Shown piece by piece: positions 52,409 through 61,642 of a stretch of DNA of 64,000 nucleotides; position 1 is the stretch's first letter, and each line of letters starts with the position of its first letter. The DNA is from DATBSL01 sp963729875 (GTDB lineage: Bacteria; Acidobacteriota; Vicinamibacteria; Fen-336). The notes under the pieces were generated by a model. That model was given only the letters and a program-made list of their open reading frames with translations, had not been told where the DNA came from and ran no database searches. Position numbers and translations under genes: made by a program. The stretch is from the NCBI GenBank assembly GCA_963729875.1, contig CAVSPR010000004.1, positions 1,116,001 through 1,180,000 on the forward strand, in the 5' to 3' direction.

Positions 52409-53280
52409 CGATCCGCACCGTCGGCCTGGTCGGGGGCGGCACCATGGGGCAGGGCATCGCGATCACGAGCGCGGCGGCGGGACTGGACGTGCTCCTCCTG
52501 GAGAAGAGCCCGGAACGGGCGCGGGAGAGTGTCGAGGAGATCGGCCACGCCCTCGACCGGGACATCGCCAAGTGGCGGCGGACCGAGTCGGAGAAGAAGG
52601 CCATCCTCGGGCGTGTCCGCACCGTGGAGACCCTCGAGGCGCTCGAGGCGGCGGACATCGTCATCGAGTGCGTGGTCGAAGACCTCGAGCTGAAGGCCTC
52701 GATCTTCCAGAAGCTCGACCAGGTCTGCCCCCCGGGGGACATCCTGGCCACCAACACCTCGTCGCTCTCGGTCACGGAGATCGCGGCGAGGACCCGCCGC
52801 TCGGACCGCGTCATCGGGCTGCACTTCCTCCAGCCGGTCCCGAAGGTCCCGCTGGTCGAGGTGGTGCGGGGGCTCGGCACGTCGGACGAGACGTTCCGCC
52901 AGGCCATGGCGTTCGTGCGGCTGCTCGGCAAGACCGGCGTCGAGGTCTTCGAGTACCCGGGCTACGTGACCACGCGCGTGATCCTGCCCTTCCTGAACGA
53001 GGCGATGCACGTCGTCATGGAGGGGGTGGCGACGCCGAAGGCGGTCGACACCTCGATGAAGCTGGGCTACGGCCTGCAGGTGGGCCCCCTCGCCCTCGCG
53101 GACCGGATCGGCCTCGACGAGGTCAACCGCTGGATGCAGTACCTCTTCGAGGAGCTGGGCGACCTCAAGTACCGGCCTTGCCCCCTCCTGCGCAAGATGA
53201 TCCGGGCCGGGCACCTCGGGGTGAAGTCCGGCAAGGGCTTCTTCGAGTACGACGAGGACGGCAACCCGAGCCCGAGCTAG
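52405..53280 (+). CDS. 3-hydroxyacyl-CoA (3-hydroxybutyryl-CoA) dehydrogenase
   Basis: NAD-dependent dehydrogenase of 291 residues, acting on short-chain 3-hydroxyacyl-CoA. The Rossmann start is VGLVGGGTMGQGIAITSAAA. IVIECVVEDLELKASIFQKL and LATNTSSLSVTEIAARTRRS follow. The catalytic His is in RVIGLHFLQPVPKVPLVEVV (usually LHFFNPVP; the asparagine is replaced by Gln). The C-terminal domain has PGYVTTRVILPFLNEAMHVV and GVKSGKGFFEYDEDG. It starts at GTG 52405, overlapping accA. The context with accA and ackA suggests fatty-acid or fermentative CoA chemistry, but thiolase and crotonase genes are absent here. Confidence 0.9.
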   Translation: MTIRTVGLVGGGTMGQGIAITSAAAGLDVLLLEKSPERARESVEEIGHALDRDIAKWRRTESEKKAILGRVRTVETLEALEAADIVIECVVEDLELKASIFQKLDQVCPPGDILATNTSSLSVTEIAARTRRSDRVIGLHFLQPVPKVPLVEVVRGLGTSDETFRQAMAFVRLLGKTGVEVFEYPGYVTTRVILPFLNEAMHVVMEGVATPKAVDTSMKLGYGLQVGPLALADRIGLDEVNRWMQYLFEELGDLKYRPCPLLRKMIRAGHLGVKSGKGFFEYDEDGNPSPS

Positions 53281-53310
53281 GCCGAGTCGGGCCGAAGCGG
53301 GACCGGGGAG

Positions 53311-53316
53311 TAGAAT
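53311..53316 (+). promoter_or_regulatory. Candidate -10 box of ackA (leaderless)
   Basis: TAGAAT ends 6 bases before ATG 53323, so a transcript would start at the initiation codon. It may give ackA and the downstream genes their own promoter. Confidence 0.35.
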
Positions 53317-53322
53317 GGCCCA

Positions 53323-54556
53323 ATGAAGGTCCTCGTCCTCAACTGCGGCAGCTCCTCGGTCAAGTTCCAGCTGGTCGAAACGGACGAGGCCTCGTCCGTC
53401 GCCGGCACCGACCGCGCCCTCGCCCGGGGCCTCGTGGAGAACATCGGTGGCACCGCGATCCTGCGCTACGAGGCCGAGGGCAGGGGAGAGGTACGTGAGA
53501 CCGCGGAGATCCTCGAGCACAAGGTCGCCGTCGAGCGCTGCCTGGCCCTGCTGACGCGCGAGGAGACGGGGGTCATCCGCGACCGCTCGGAGATCGAGGC
53601 GGTCGGCCACCGGATGGTCCACGGCGCCGAGCACTTCAAGGCCTCGGTCCTGATCGACGACACCGTGCTGCGGGCGATCGAGGAGTGCTTCGACATCGCC
53701 CCCCTCCACAACCCGCCCAACGTGAAGGGGTACCGGGCGGCGCGCGACCTGCTGCGGGAGGTCCCCCACGTGGCGGTGTTCGACACCTCGTTCCACCAGA
53801 CGATGGAGCCGGTGGCCTTCCTCTACGCCCTGCCCTACGTGCTCTACCAGCGTCACTCGATCCGGCGCTACGGCTTCCACGGCACGTCGCACCGCTTCGT
53901 GTCCCGGCGCTCCGCGGAGCTGCTGGGCCGGGCGGAGGACCCGGCCCTGCGGGTGATCACCTGCCACCTCGGAAACGGCTGCTCGATCGCGGCGATACGG
54001 GGCGGCCGCTCCGTCGACACCTCCATGGGCTTCACCCCTCTCGAGGGGCTCGTCATGGGCAGCCGCAGCGGCGACATCGACGCCGCGATCCTGCTGCACG
54101 TGGCGGCCAAGGAGGAGCTCGGCGCGGCGGAGCTCAACGCCCTGCTCAACAAGCACTCCGGCCTCATCGGCCTCTCGGGGCTCAGCAACGACATGCGCAA
54201 GCTCCTGGAGGCCGAGGCGGCGGGCAACGAGCGGGCCCGGCTGGCGATCGACGTGTTCTGCTACCGGCTGCGCAAGTACATCGCGGCGTACGTGGGGGTC
54301 CTGGGAGGCCTCGACGCGCTGGTGTTCACCGGCGGGATCGGAGAGAACGCGCCGCCGGTGCGGGCCCGGTCCCTGGAGGGCCTGGGCGCCATGGGGATCA
54401 CGCTAGACGCGGAGAAGAACCAGGCCGCACGGGGGCGCGAGGCGGACGTGGCGCCCACGGGCCAGGCCTGCCGGGTCCAGGTCATCCCGACGAACGAGGA
54501 GCTCCTGATCGGCGCGCGACACCTTCCGGATCGTGAGGGGGCTCCCGCTCGCATGA
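53323..54556 (+). CDS. ackA: Acetate kinase (apparent frameshift near its end)
   Basis: Interconverts acetate plus ATP and acetyl phosphate; about 410 residues. Family blocks: VLVLNCGSSSVKFQLVE, AVGHRMVHGAEHF, APLHNPPNVKGYRAARDLL, VAVFDTSFHQTMEPVAFLYA, RYGFHGTSHRFVSRR, ITCHLGNGCSIAAIRGGRSV, DTSMGFTPLEGLVMGSRSGD and VFTGGIGENAPPVRAR. The frame otherwise runs on into the next gene. Dropping one G at 54511-54512 restores the usual ending (LLIARDTFRIV) and a TGA at 54554 that overlaps the next ATG exactly as ATGA, the pattern seen through this operon. No pta gene is adjacent. Confidence 0.93.
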
Positions 54557-56577
54557 GGAGAGACCGCACCCGCCTCGCCCGGCGCGCGCTGCTGGCGCTG
54601 CTCGTCGTGGTGGGCGGGGCGGTGGCGTGGAGCCTGCGGCGGCCGTCCCCGGGGCCGGGGCCGGGCGAGCCCCAGGCCTCCGCGGCCCCCCAGGGGACGA
54701 CGGTGGGCGACATGTCCTTCCTCCGCTTCCGCGAGGGGGAGCGCAAGGTGGAGGTGAAGGCCCGGGCCATGGTCGGGAAGGAGGGCGACGCCATGCGGCT
54801 GCAGGGCGTCGAGGTCACCCTCCCGTTCGTCGCGGAGGGGCGGGCCTCGACGGCGACGATCACGGCGGACGAGTGCCTCTACCAGTCCTCGCCGCAGCGG
54901 GCCTCGTTCAAGGGCAACGTGCGGGTGAGGACGGACGACGGCTTCGAGCTCGAGAGCGACACCCTGAAGTACTGGGGGGACGAGGATCGGGTCTTCAGCC
55001 GGGACGACGTGCGCTTCCGCCGCGGGCGGACGTCGGGCAGCGCGAAGGGGTTGGAGTACCAGGCGGGGGCGGGGCTGGCCCTCCACGGGGACGTGAAGCT
55101 GCGGATCGAGGGCGAGAGCGGAGCGCCGGCGGAAGTGGAGGCGGCGAGTGCCCACGCCTCGAGGGAGGAGCGGCTGGTCACGTTCGAGGGCGGCGTGCTC
55201 GTGCGCGAGGCGGGGCGGGAGCTGCGCTCGCAGCGGCTGCAGCTGATCCTCACGGAGGACCTCGGGGCGGTCGAGCGGGCGGCGGCGATCGAGGACGTGG
55301 ACCTGCTGACCGCCCCCGGGGCCGGGCTGCCGGGCTCCGCGGCTTCCGCGGGCGGGACCAAGCGCCTGCGGTGCCGGCGGCTCAACGTGGCTTTCCGCTC
55401 GAAGGGCGTGCTGCAGGAGGCAATCGCGGTGAACGAGGCCTCGCTGGAGATCGAACCGGGGCCGGGCGACCCGAGGGAGAAGCGGCGGCTGCAGGCGCAC
55501 CAGATCCGCTTCGGCTTCGACGAGCAGGGGCGCCTCGACTCCCTGCAGAGCCGGCCGGCCCGGCCAGCCGAGGAGAAGGGCTCGCGCGAGACGGTGCTCA
55601 CCACCGAGCCCCTGCCCCCGAGCGCGCCCGGCCCGCGCACCGTGAGAAGCGAGCGATTCTCTGCGACCCTCGACCCGGCGAGCGGGCAGGTGAAGGGGGC
55701 GCAGTTCGACGGAGCGGTGACGGCGGTCGAGCCGGGCCGAAAGGCGTGGGCGGGGCGGGCCGTCTACGACGAGGGACCGGGCCTGGTCACGCTCACCGTC
55801 GACCCCCGCATCGTGGACGAGGGCGACGGCTCCGAGCTGAAGGGCAGGAGGATCGAGCTCTCCACGCGGTCGCGCGGCGTCAAGGCGAGCGAGAGCGTGC
55901 GCCACACGCTGGGGCGCCGGGGACGCGCGAGTCGTGCGGGGATGCTGGGAGGAGAGGAGCCGGCCGTCATCACCTGCCGCGACTTCGACTACGACGCGGC
56001 GGCCCGGACCGCGCGCTACCGGGGAAACGCCCTTCTCCGGTCGGGCCGGGACGAGGTCCGCGCCCCCACGATCGTCCTCGAGGAGAAGGGGGAGGTCCGC
56101 CGCATGGTGGCGAGCGGGGGCACCCACTCGGTCCTCCACCCGCGCCCGCAGAAGGGGAAGCAGGCCGAGCCCGTCCCCGTGGAGGCGCGCAGCCGCGACA
56201 TGGTCTACGAGGAGGCCGCGGGCCGGATCGTCTACACCGGCGAGGTCGAGATCCGGCAGGGGGACATCCTGACCCTGAGCCCGGAGGCGATCGTCGTCCT
56301 CACGAAGGACGGCGGCGACGTGGACCGCCTCCTGGCCGGCGAGCCGGTCGAGGTGCAGCAGGGCCGGCGGCGGGCCACCGGCCAGCGGGGGACCTACACG
56401 CCCTCGAACGAGACCTTCGTCCTGGTGGGGGAGAAGGTGGTGCTCCTCGACGTCGACCGCCGCCTCGAGGGCCGCGTCCTGACCTTCGAGGTGGGCAGTG
56501 ATAGGATCCGCGTGGACGGCCGGGAGGAGGTTCGCACCGAGGCCGTGTTCAAGCGGAAGGAGCCCCCCAAGCCTTGA
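54553..56577 (+). CDS. LptC-LptA-like LPS transport protein (fused/extended)
   Basis: A 674-residue periplasm-facing protein. One N-terminal membrane anchor (ALLALLVVVGGAVAWSL) is followed by LptC-like and OstA/LptA-like beta-jellyroll strands all along: MSFLRFREGERKVEVKARAM, CLYQSSPQRASFKGNVRVRT, FELESDTLKYWGDEDRVFS, then FDYDAAARTARYRGNALLRS, DMVYEEAAGRIVYTGEVEIR and RRATGQRGTYTPSNETFVLV. LptC (~190 aa) and LptA (~180 aa) are usually separate; here one protein seems to span the bridge. The immediate downstream partner is lptB, with a TTGA overlap, which strongly supports the LPS-transport assignment. Confidence 0.8.
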   Translation: MRRDRTRLARRALLALLVVVGGAVAWSLRRPSPGPGPGEPQASAAPQGTTVGDMSFLRFREGERKVEVKARAMVGKEGDAMRLQGVEVTLPFVAEGRASTATITADECLYQSSPQRASFKGNVRVRTDDGFELESDTLKYWGDEDRVFSRDDVRFRRGRTSGSAKGLEYQAGAGLALHGDVKLRIEGESGAPAEVEAASAHASREERLVTFEGGVLVREAGRELRSQRLQLILTEDLGAVERAAAIEDVDLLTAPGAGLPGSAASAGGTKRLRCRRLNVAFRSKGVLQEAIAVNEASLEIEPGPGDPREKRRLQAHQIRFGFDEQGRLDSLQSRPARPAEEKGSRETVLTTEPLPPSAPGPRTVRSERFSATLDPASGQVKGAQFDGAVTAVEPGRKAWAGRAVYDEGPGLVTLTVDPRIVDEGDGSELKGRRIELSTRSRGVKASESVRHTLGRRGRASRAGMLGGEEPAVITCRDFDYDAAARTARYRGNALLRSGRDEVRAPTIVLEEKGEVRRMVASGGTHSVLHPRPQKGKQAEPVPVEARSRDMVYEEAAGRIVYTGEVEIRQGDILTLSPEAIVVLTKDGGDVDRLLAGEPVEVQQGRRRATGQRGTYTPSNETFVLVGEKVVLLDVDRRLEGRVLTFEVGSDRIRVDGREEVRTEAVFKRKEPPKP

Positions 56578-57323
56578 GCGACCCCGCGCGCGTCCTCCGG
56601 GCCCTCTCCCTCACGAAGTCGTACGGCCGCCGGGTCGTCGTTCGAGAGGTGGCCCTCGAGATCCGCCAGGGTGAGGTCGTCGGCCTCCTCGGGCCGAACG
56701 GGGCGGGGAAGACGACCACGTTCTACATGGTGGTCGGGCTCACCCGCCCGGACAGCGGCCAGGTGTTCCTCGCCGACGAGGACATCACCGCGCTGCCCAT
56801 GTACCAGCGGGCGCGGGCCGGCATCGGCTACCTCCCCCAGGAGGCGAGCGTCTTTCGCAAGCTGACCGCCGAGGAGAACGTGCTCGCGATCCTCGAGACG
56901 CGGGGCCTTCCCGCCGGGGAGCAGCGGGCCCACGCGCGGCAGCTCCTCGAGGAGCTCGGCATCGAGTCGATGGCGCGCCAGCCGGCCTACACGCTCTCGG
57001 GCGGGGAGAGGCGGAGGCTCGAGATCTGCCGGGCCCTCGCGGCGGAGCCCTCGTTCATCCTGCTCGACGAGCCGTTCGCCGGCATCGACCCGCTCGCGGT
57101 GCTCGACATCCAGAGGATCATCGCGCACCTTCGCGACCGGGGCATCGGCATCCTCATCACCGACCACAACGTCCGTGAGACCTTGAAAATCACGGACCGC
57201 GCCTATATTCTCAGGGACGGCAATGTGTTCCGCTCCGGCACCCCCCATGAGCTCGCCTCCGACCCCGAGGTGCGCCGCGTCTACCTCGGAGAGGGCTTCC
57301 GCCTCGACGGGCGCGAGGCCTGA
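56574..57323 (+). CDS. lptB: LPS export ABC transporter ATPase LptB
   Basis: Powers LPS extraction from the inner membrane by LptFG; 249 residues. Features: LTKSYGRRVVVREVALEIRQ, Walker A GLLGPNGAGKTTTFYMVVGL, MYQRARAGIGYLPQEASVFR and KLTAEENVLAILE (highly specific for LptB), signature TLSGGERRRLEICRALA, Walker B FILLDEPFAGIDP and ITDHNVRETLKITDRAYIL. It starts at TTG 56574, overlapping the stop of the LptC-LptA gene. rpoN follows, as in many proteobacteria. Confidence 0.97.
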   Translation: MSDPARVLRALSLTKSYGRRVVVREVALEIRQGEVVGLLGPNGAGKTTTFYMVVGLTRPDSGQVFLADEDITALPMYQRARAGIGYLPQEASVFRKLTAEENVLAILETRGLPAGEQRAHARQLLEELGIESMARQPAYTLSGGERRRLEICRALAAEPSFILLDEPFAGIDPLAVLDIQRIIAHLRDRGIGILITDHNVRETLKITDRAYILRDGNVFRSGTPHELASDPEVRRVYLGEGFRLDGREA

Positions 57324-57351
57324 GCCGGGTCCCGTGCACGGAGCCTAGCCC

Positions 57352-58779
57352 TTGGCGCTGCACCAGAAGCTCGGCCTCTCCGCGCGGCTGTCGCAGAGGC
57401 TGATCCTCACCCCCTCGCTCCAGCAGGCGATCAAGCTCCTGCCCCTGACCACCCTCGAGCTCGCCGAGGTGCTCGAGCAGGAGGTGATGGAGAACCCGCT
57501 GCTCGAGGAGGTCCCGGTCGAGGAGACGAAGGCCGAGGAGATGGCCACGGAGGAGCCGCCCGCCGAGCGCGAGCGCACCGAGGACCCGCTCAAGGACCTG
57601 GACGTCGAGCGCTTCTTCGAGGACTACTTCGACGACGGGGGCGAGCGCCGCATGCGGCCGTCGGAGGTGCCCGAGGTCCCTCCGATCGAGAACACGCTCA
57701 CCGAGTCGCTGGACCTCTACGACCACCTGCTGTGGCAGCTGCGGATGACGGAGGCGGACGAGGCCGCCGTCGAGATCGGCGAGGCCATCATCCAGAACCT
57801 CGACGAGGACGGCCTCCTGCGGGTCTCGCTCGAGGACGTGGCGGCGATGGGACCCTGGCCGATGGAGGCGGTGGAGCAAGCGCTCGCCCTGGTGCAGGCG
57901 CTCGACCCGCCCGGGGTGGCGGCGCGCACCCTGACCGAGTGCCTGCGCATCCAGCTTCGGGTGCTCGGCCTCGAGGGCTCGCCGGCCGACGTCATGGTCC
58001 GCGACCACATGAAGCAGCTCCAGAGCCACCAGTACCCGGAGATCTCGCGCCAGATGGGCCTCAGCGCGGACGAGGTGGCGCACCACCTCGAGATCATCCA
58101 GGGGCTCTCCCCGCGTCCCGGGAACCGCTACAGCCCCAAGCGGTCCGACTACATCCTGCCCGACGTGTTCGTGGTCAAGGAGGGCGACGAGTACAAGATC
58201 GTCCTCAACGACGACGGCCTGCCCCGGCTGCGGATCAGCCCCACCTACCGCCGCATGCTGGACGTGAAGGAGGCGGAGTCGGAGGAGACGCGGGCCTACG
58301 TGAAGGACAAGCTGCGCAGCGCGCTGTGGCTGCTCAAGAGCGTCGACCAGCGGCAGCGCACCATCTACAAGGTCGCGGAGTCGATCGTCCGGCACCAGCG
58401 CGCGTTCCTCGACCACGGCATCTCGCACCTGCGGCCCCTCGTCCTGCGCGACGTGGCGAGCGACATCGGGATGCACGAGTCCACGGTGTCGCGGGTGGTG
58501 GCCAACAAGTACATGCACACCCCGCGCGGCGTCTACGAGATGCGGTTCTTCTTCCACAGCGGGATCACCTCCACGATGGGCGAGTCGATCAGCTCGGTGA
58601 CGATCAAGGACCGGATCAAGAAGATGATCGAGGAGGAGGACGCCTCGCGGCCCCTCTCCGACTCGCGAATCGCCGACGTGCTCGGCGCGGAGGGGCTGCC
58701 CCTCGCGCGACGGACGGTGGCCAAGTACCGGGAGGAGCTCCGCATCCCGCCCTCGAACCTGCGCAAGACGGTCCACTGA
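57352..58779 (+). CDS. rpoN: RNA polymerase sigma-54 factor
   Basis: The alternative sigma factor that needs NtrC-type activators; 475 residues. Region I is glutamine/leucine-rich (QRLILTPSLQQAIKLLPLTT, LELAEVLEQEVMENPLLEEV), region II is acidic, and region III has the core-binding part, the helix-turn-helix (LVLRDVASDIGMHESTVSRV) and the RpoN box ARRTVAKYREELRIPPSNLR. The start is TTG 57352 with GGAG 10 bases upstream. A sigma-54 activator (21023) and a promoter candidate (22519) are in the same window. Confidence 0.97.
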   Translation: MALHQKLGLSARLSQRLILTPSLQQAIKLLPLTTLELAEVLEQEVMENPLLEEVPVEETKAEEMATEEPPAERERTEDPLKDLDVERFFEDYFDDGGERRMRPSEVPEVPPIENTLTESLDLYDHLLWQLRMTEADEAAVEIGEAIIQNLDEDGLLRVSLEDVAAMGPWPMEAVEQALALVQALDPPGVAARTLTECLRIQLRVLGLEGSPADVMVRDHMKQLQSHQYPEISRQMGLSADEVAHHLEIIQGLSPRPGNRYSPKRSDYILPDVFVVKEGDEYKIVLNDDGLPRLRISPTYRRMLDVKEAESEETRAYVKDKLRSALWLLKSVDQRQRTIYKVAESIVRHQRAFLDHGISHLRPLVLRDVASDIGMHESTVSRVVANKYMHTPRGVYEMRFFFHSGITSTMGESISSVTIKDRIKKMIEEEDASRPLSDSRIADVLGAEGLPLARRTVAKYREELRIPPSNLRKTVH

Positions 58780-58814
58780 GGGCCGGGCCGTCCGCCCGGC
58801 CGGGAGAAGGACGG

Positions 58815-59342
58815 ATGAAGATCGAGTTCACCGGGCGGCAGACCGACATACCGGACGAGGTCCGCCGTCTCGCCGAGCGCAAGCTGCAGAAGCTGGGGAA
58901 GCTGCTGCCCTCGGTCACCCGGGCTCACGTCATCCTGGCCGCGGACAAGCACCGGCAGGTGGCGGAGGTGAGCGTCCACTCCCGCCAGCTCGACCTGACC
59001 GCGGTGGAGACCACCACCAACCCGCGGCTGTCGGTGGCCGGGGCCATCGACAAGCTCGTGCGCCAGGCCCAGAGGCAGCGGGCAAAGCGGCGCGAGCGCA
59101 AGGGCAGCGTCTCGCCGCGCCTCGTCCCGGGGGCGGCGGAGCGCGGCGCGGACGGCAGCGCGCCGCGCGTCGTCCGCTCGCGCCGCGGCGCGGTGAAGCC
59201 CATGACCCTCGAGGAGGCGGCCCTCGAGATGGATGGGCGTCAGGAAGGAGTCCTGGTGTTCCGCGACGCCGCGACCGAGCGGGTGAGCGTCCTTTTCCGG
59301 CGAAAGGACGGGAACCTGGGGTTGATCGAGCCCGAGGCCTGA
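58815..59342 (+). CDS. hpf: Ribosome hibernation promoting factor (long form)
   Basis: Binds the small subunit and dimerises ribosomes into inactive 100S particles in slow growth. The 175-residue protein has the N-terminal S30EA domain (KIEFTGRQTDIPDEVRRLAE, KLGKLLPSVTRAHVILAADK, VSVHSRQLDLTAVETTTNPR, AIDKLVRQAQRQRAKRRERK), a linker, and the C-terminal dimerisation domain of long HPF (VKPMTLEEAALEMDGRQEGV, LVFRDAATERVSVLFRRKDG, NLGLIEPE). The ATG at 58815 follows GAGAAGGA. Its stop overlaps hprK (TGATG). Confidence 0.95.
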   Translation: MKIEFTGRQTDIPDEVRRLAERKLQKLGKLLPSVTRAHVILAADKHRQVAEVSVHSRQLDLTAVETTTNPRLSVAGAIDKLVRQAQRQRAKRRERKGSVSPRLVPGAAERGADGSAPRVVRSRRGAVKPMTLEEAALEMDGRQEGVLVFRDAATERVSVLFRRKDGNLGLIEPEA

Positions 59343-60361
59343 TGCCAGCCCGCTCGGCGCGCCGCGGCCCTCCCGTCGCCCCCCCGAGGGGCGAGGGACC
59401 CGGGGTGGCGGTCGCGGAGCTCCTCGACGCCGCCGCGCAGCCGCTGAAGCTCGACCTGGCGGCGGGGCGCGCCGGCCTCGGACACCTGGTGCACCTGCCG
59501 CGCGTCCAGCGGCCCGGCCTGGCCCTCACCGGCTACACCGACTACATCCGGTACGGCCGGGTGCAGATCGTGGGCAGCAGCGAGGTGGGCTACCTGCGGA
59601 AGCTCCCCCCGCGGCGCCGGACGGCCATCCTCGCCGAGCTGTGCCGCTGCCGCATCACCTGCTTCGTGGTGACGAAGGGCCTGGTGCCTCCGACGGAGCT
59701 GCTCTCCGCGGCCGAGGCGCGGGGCATCCCCGTCCTGACCACCCCGCTCGAGTCCACGGTCCTCATCAAGCTCCTCTCCGGCTTCCTCGAGGAGAGGCTC
59801 GCCACCCGGCTGCACCTGCACGCGGTCCTGCTCGACGTCTTCGGCCTCGGGGTCCTCATCCTGGGGGAGAGCGGCATCGGCAAGTCCGAGTGCGCCCTCG
59901 ACCTGATCGACCGCGGCCACCGGCTGGTGGCCGACGACGTGGTCGAGATCAAGCGGATGGGGGACGTGCTGGTGGGGGTGTCGCCCGACCTCACCCGCTT
60001 CCACATGGAGCTGCGGGGCCTCGGGGTCCTCAACATCAAGGACCTCTACGGGGTCTCGTCCATGCGCCTCTCGAAGCGCGTGGAGCTGGTCATCCAGCTC
60101 GAGCGGTGGGAGGCGGGCAAGGAGTACGACCGGCTGGGGCTCCGCGACGAGACGTTCCTCATCCTCGGGGTCGAGGTGCCCCTCGTCCGCATGCCGGTGG
60201 GGCCCGGGCGCAACATCGCGCTCCTCGTCGAGGTGGCCGCCCGGAACCAGCTCCTGCGCGAGGGGGGCTACGACGCGGCGAAGCGGTTCGTGGAGCGGGT
60301 GGACGAGCTGGTGGGCTCGCCGCCGAAGCCGCGGCGCCGGCGGGCGAGGGCCGGCCGGTGA
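59342..60361 (+). CDS. hprK: HPr kinase/phosphorylase
   Basis: Phosphorylates and dephosphorylates the regulatory serine of HPr; 339 residues. The N-terminal DRTGG-like domain (about 25-150) has HLPRVQRPGLALTGYTDYIR. The C-terminal kinase domain has LGVLILGESGIGKSECALDL (P-loop), HRLVADDVVEIKR, the HprK signature MELRGLGVLNIKDLYG and RMPVGPGRNIALLVEVAARN. HPr in this window has the matching serine (GKSILGIL). It starts at ATG 59342 and overlaps rapZ at its end. Confidence 0.96.
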   Translation: MPARSARRGPPVAPPRGEGPGVAVAELLDAAAQPLKLDLAAGRAGLGHLVHLPRVQRPGLALTGYTDYIRYGRVQIVGSSEVGYLRKLPPRRRTAILAELCRCRITCFVVTKGLVPPTELLSAAEARGIPVLTTPLESTVLIKLLSGFLEERLATRLHLHAVLLDVFGLGVLILGESGIGKSECALDLIDRGHRLVADDVVEIKRMGDVLVGVSPDLTRFHMELRGLGVLNIKDLYGVSSMRLSKRVELVIQLERWEAGKEYDRLGLRDETFLILGVEVPLVRMPVGPGRNIALLVEVAARNQLLREGGYDAAKRFVERVDELVGSPPKPRRRRARAGR

Positions 60362-61239
60362 GGGCGCCGCGGCGGAAGACGCCCCAGCTCCTCGTCATCA
60401 CCGGGCTGTCGGGCTCGGGCAAGACACACGTGTCGCGCGCTCTCGAGGACGCGGGGTGGTTCTGCGTCGACAACCTGCCCACCGCCCTCGTCCCCTCCTT
60501 CGCCGACCTCATCCGCCGGTCGCGGGAGCTGCACCGCTCGGTCCTCGTGGTGGACGTGCGCGAGCGGGGGTTCCCGGACAGGTTCCCGCGCGTCTACCGC
60601 GACCTCAAGCGCCGGAGCGGGCTGGCGCCGAGCCTCGTCTTCCTCGAGGCGGACGAGAAGACCCTGCTGCGGCGCTTCAGCGAGACGCGGCGCCCGCACC
60701 CCCTGGCCGGGCCGGAGCCGGCGATCGAGGGCATCCGGGCCGAGCGCGAGGCGCTCGCGCCGATACGGAAGATGGCGGACGTGATCCTCGACACCTCCCG
60801 GTTCACCGTCCACGAGCTGCGCGACTACGTCCGCGAGCGCTACGACGTGCGGTCGGAGAAGCGGAGGATGGCGGTGTCGGTCCTGTCCTTCGGCTACAAG
60901 CACGGCATCCCGCCGGAGGCGGACCTCGTGTTCGACGTGCGCTTCCTGCCGAACCCGAATTTCGTCCCGCGGCTGCGGCGGCTGAGCGGTGCGGACGCGG
61001 CGGTCGTGGCCTACCTCCGGCGGCAGCCGGAGACGGCGGCGCTGCTGCGGCGAGTCGGCTCGCTCCTCCGCTTCGTGCTGCCGCGGCACGAGCGCGAGGG
61101 GCGCAGCTACCTCACGATCGCGGTGGGCTGCACGGGGGGCCGCCACCGCTCGGTGATGCTCGCGAACGCGGTGGGGGCGGCGGTGCGCAAGAGGGGTTTC
61201 CCGGTGCGGGTCTACCACCGGGACCTGAAGCTGGGGTGA
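60358..61239 (+). CDS. rapZ: RNase adapter / nucleotide-binding protein RapZ
   Basis: A 293-residue P-loop protein; in E. coli it guides RNase E to the small RNA GlmZ and so tunes glucosamine-6-phosphate synthase, while elsewhere its role is less clear. Seen: LLVITGLSGSGKTHVSRALE, WFCVDNLPTALVPSFADLI, VVDVRERGFPD, SVLSFGYKHGIPPEADLVFD and the C-terminal domain with VRFLPNPNFVPRLRRLSGAD and LTIAVGCTGGRHRSVMLANA. GTG 60358 overlaps the hprK stop. Confidence 0.95.
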   Translation: MRAPRRKTPQLLVITGLSGSGKTHVSRALEDAGWFCVDNLPTALVPSFADLIRRSRELHRSVLVVDVRERGFPDRFPRVYRDLKRRSGLAPSLVFLEADEKTLLRRFSETRRPHPLAGPEPAIEGIRAEREALAPIRKMADVILDTSRFTVHELRDYVRERYDVRSEKRRMAVSVLSFGYKHGIPPEADLVFDVRFLPNPNFVPRLRRLSGADAAVVAYLRRQPETAALLRRVGSLLRFVLPRHEREGRSYLTIAVGCTGGRHRSVMLANAVGAAVRKRGFPVRVYHRDLKLG

Positions 61240-61243
61240 GGTC

Positions 61244-61642
61244 ATGATCGGCATCGTGGTGGTGACGCACGGGCGGATCGCGGAAGAGCTGGTGAGCGCG
61301 GCGCGGACGATCGTGGGTGAGGTGCCGGCCATCGCCGCGGTGTCGATCGGGTGGGGCGACGACCCCGGCGCCGCCAACGACGCCATCCAGAGGGGGCTGG
61401 CGGAGGCGGGGGGGGCCGAGACCCTGGTGCTGACCGACATGTTCGGGGGCACGCCGACCAACCTGAGCCTGCCCAGCCTCTCGGAGAAGGTCGAGATCGT
61501 GACCGGCGTGAACCTGCCGATGATCATCAAGGCCTGCTCGCTGCGGGAGGGGGCGCTCGTGGAGGTCGCGCGGGCGGTCCGCGAGCAGGGCAAGGGGGCG
61601 ATCTACGTGGCGAGCGAGGTCCTCGCCCGGAAGCCGGCATGA
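61244..61642 (+). CDS. PTS EIIA component, mannose family
   Basis: A 132-residue phosphocarrier. The phosphorylated His is in IGIVVVTHGRIAEELVSAAR near residue 9; DMFGGTPTNLSLPSLSEKVE and VTGVNLPMIIKACS are standard for the mannose-type IIA fold. No EIIB, EIIC or EIID is beside it, so phosphate probably serves regulation and not sugar uptake. It lies four bases after rapZ and overlaps ptsH. Confidence 0.93.
   Translation: MIGIVVVTHGRIAEELVSAARTIVGEVPAIAAVSIGWGDDPGAANDAIQRGLAEAGGAETLVLTDMFGGTPTNLSLPSLSEKVEIVTGVNLPMIIKACSLREGALVEVARAVREQGKGAIYVASEVLARKPA

Noticed and set aside
53323..56577. An acetate kinase-LptC/LptA fusion of 1084 codons
   Set aside because: Dropping one base at 54511-54512 gives a normal acetate kinase end and an ATGA overlap with the next gene.
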